Shown here: one piece after another, positions 63,131-64,000 of the stretch
How the letters are laid out: every line of letters begins with the position of its first letter
How positions within the stretch are numbered: the stretch's first letter is position 1
Assembly (NCBI RefSeq): GCF_029227915.1
Contig: NC_079886.1
Coordinates: 620,001 to 684,000 of the forward strand
DNA: 64,000 bases
Direction: 5' to 3'
Origin: Hydractinia symbiolongicarpus
Lineage: Eukaryota > Cnidaria > Hydrozoa > Anthoathecata > Hydractiniidae
Position numbers and translations under genes: made by a program
The notes under the pieces: generated by a model
Told to the model about the DNA's origin: nothing
The model's input: only the letters and a program-made list of their open reading frames with translations
The model's database searches: none

Positions 63131-64000
63131 GTATAGTTGAATGTATATAAAGAAAGTACCCTGTGAGTGAACTCATTTCCCGAATGATTTTTTAAATTAT
63201 TTTTTCACCACTAAAACGCATGAGACTTGTAGTTTTCAAAAATGTTTTCATTTTTGATGAGACGCTGAATAAAAGAAGTTTAATCGCCGGCAAACGAAAA
63301 CCCGCGATTTCCCGTAAATCCCGTACTCGGCCCGTATAGTCAAAAGTATACAAAGAAAGTACCCAGGGAGTAAACTTATTTCCCCAACGATTTTTTAAAT
63401 TATTTTTCCACCACTAAAACGCATGAGACTTGTAGTTTTCAAAAATGTTTTTATTTTTGATAAGACGCTGAATAAAAGAAGTTTAATCGCCGCGATTTCC
63501 CGTAAATCCGGTACTCGGCCCGTATAGTCAAAAGTATACAAAGAGAGTACTCAAGGAGTAAACTCATTTCCCAAACGATTTTTTAAATTATTTTTTCACC
63601 ACTAAAACGCATGAGACTTGTAGTTTTCAAAAATGTTTTTATTTTTGATGAGACGCTAAATAAAAGAAGTTTAATCGCCGGCAAACGAAAACCCGCGATT
63701 TCCTGTAAATCCCTGGCTTGGCCCTTATAGTCGAATGTATACAAAGAAAGTACCCTGTGAGTAAACTCATTTTCAGAACGATTTTTTAAATTATTTTTTC
63801 ACCACTAAAACGCATGAGACTTCTAGTTTTTAAAAACGTTTTCATTTTTGATAAGACGGTGAATTTAAGAAGTTTAATCGCCGGCAAACGAAAACCCGCG
63901 ATTTCCCGTAAATCCGGTACTCGGCCCGTATAGTCAGAAGTATACAGAGAAAGTACTCAAGGAGTAAACTCATTTCCCGAACGACTTTTTAAATTATTTT
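63131..64000 (+). repeat. Start of a further unit, cut by the window end
   Basis: The head matches 60,306, but from about 63,390 the sequence matches about 61,780-62,392 with offset 1,608. Relative to copy B this unit has lost six whole monomers. The array is still running at 64,000. Confidence 0.88.

Larger units (their letters stand above)
1..64000 (+). repeat. Satellite array, ~203-bp monomer, about 315 copies
   Basis: The whole window is head-to-tail copies of one monomer; each copy can be picked out by GTATAGTC (or CTATAGTC, ATATAGTC) followed about 203 bp later by the same motif. All copies run on the plus strand except those between 11,328 and 13,166. Lengths are mostly 200-204 bp, with a 188-bp subtype and 254-256-bp chimeric copies. 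I saw no unrelated insertion anywhere. The repeat continues past both window ends. Such long homogenised arrays are known from eukaryotic centromeric and pericentromeric heterochromatin; that location is inferred. I do not recognise the satellite family or the species. Confidence 0.98.

Noticed and set aside
1-64000. Many open reading frames of 60-105 codons on both strands with highly similar proteins
   Set aside because: They are the satellite monomer read in different frames. Plus and minus versions overlap in the same copies, lengths track the monomer, and frames break after about one copy because 203 is not a multiple of 3. No known protein domain or translation context is visible.
1-64000. 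CRISPR array
   Set aside because: Repeats are about 203 bp and abut directly with no unique spacers and no cas genes.
1-64000. RNA polymerase III B box or tRNA-derived repeat
   Set aside because: TAGTCGAATG resembles part of a B box only loosely. There is no A box at the right distance and no tRNA fold.
1-64000. Telomeric repeats, rRNA or histone-type tandem arrays
   Set aside because: No short G-rich telomere motif was seen, and the monomer has no rRNA-like or histone-like content.
1-64000. A new gene system (defence, biosynthetic or mobile)
   Set aside because: No coding gene can be supported anywhere in the window; the interest lies in repeat architecture.

Overview
The window is 64 kb of uninterrupted tandem satellite DNA. 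A monomer of about 203 bp (about 37% GC in the consensus I read) repeats roughly 315 times (estimated by dividing the length). I found no unique sequence, gene, RNA gene, transposon body, telomere repeat or CRISPR array. Both ends of the window stop inside the array, so its true size is unknown. This scale, and the nested higher-order repeats (HORs), point to a eukaryotic heterochromatic array (pericentromeric, centromeric or subtelomeric). CpG is not depleted in the monomer (13 seen against about 7 expected by hand count), which fits a genome without strong CpG-methylation decay, such as many invertebrates. I cannot name the species.

The consensus monomer, counted from the motif GTATAGTC, has these landmarks: a variable head at 1-45 that separates subtypes; an A/T-rich stretch at 57-76; a conserved CATGAGACTTGTAG core at 89-102; an AT hairpin at 106-127 (arms TCAAAAATG and CATTTTTGA, loop TTTT); and a GC hairpin at 152-179 (arms AATCGCCGG and CCCGCGATT, one mismatch, made perfect in one variant family). 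All open reading frames of 60-105 codons are the monomer read in different frames on both strands. They end after about one monomer because 203 is not a multiple of 3. I annotate none as genes.

Layout: (1) 1-11,308, a left dialect on the plus strand with 16-, 9-, 5- and 4-monomer blocks. (2) 11,309-13,210, an inverted segment of about 1.84 kb (about nine monomers) bounded by T tracts of 19 and of 13+13. It is the only strand switch in the window and lies where the left dialect ends. (3) 13,211-35,327, a middle dialect with 188-bp deletion monomers, HOR units of 1,269, 2,608, 1,621, 1,215 and 2,211 bp, and a 7,064-bp repeat offset. (4) 35,328-64,000, a right dialect marked by monomers carrying TATAAAAG, with units of 1,812, 2,825, 2,217 and 1,404 bp.

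The most interesting signal is structural. The ends of the inversion, a 51-bp internal duplication, a recurrent 15-bp deletion and two other deletions all break at or between the same two hairpins of the monomer. This suggests hairpin-associated template switching as a driver of array rearrangement. An assembly or chimeric-read artefact must be excluded for the inversion.
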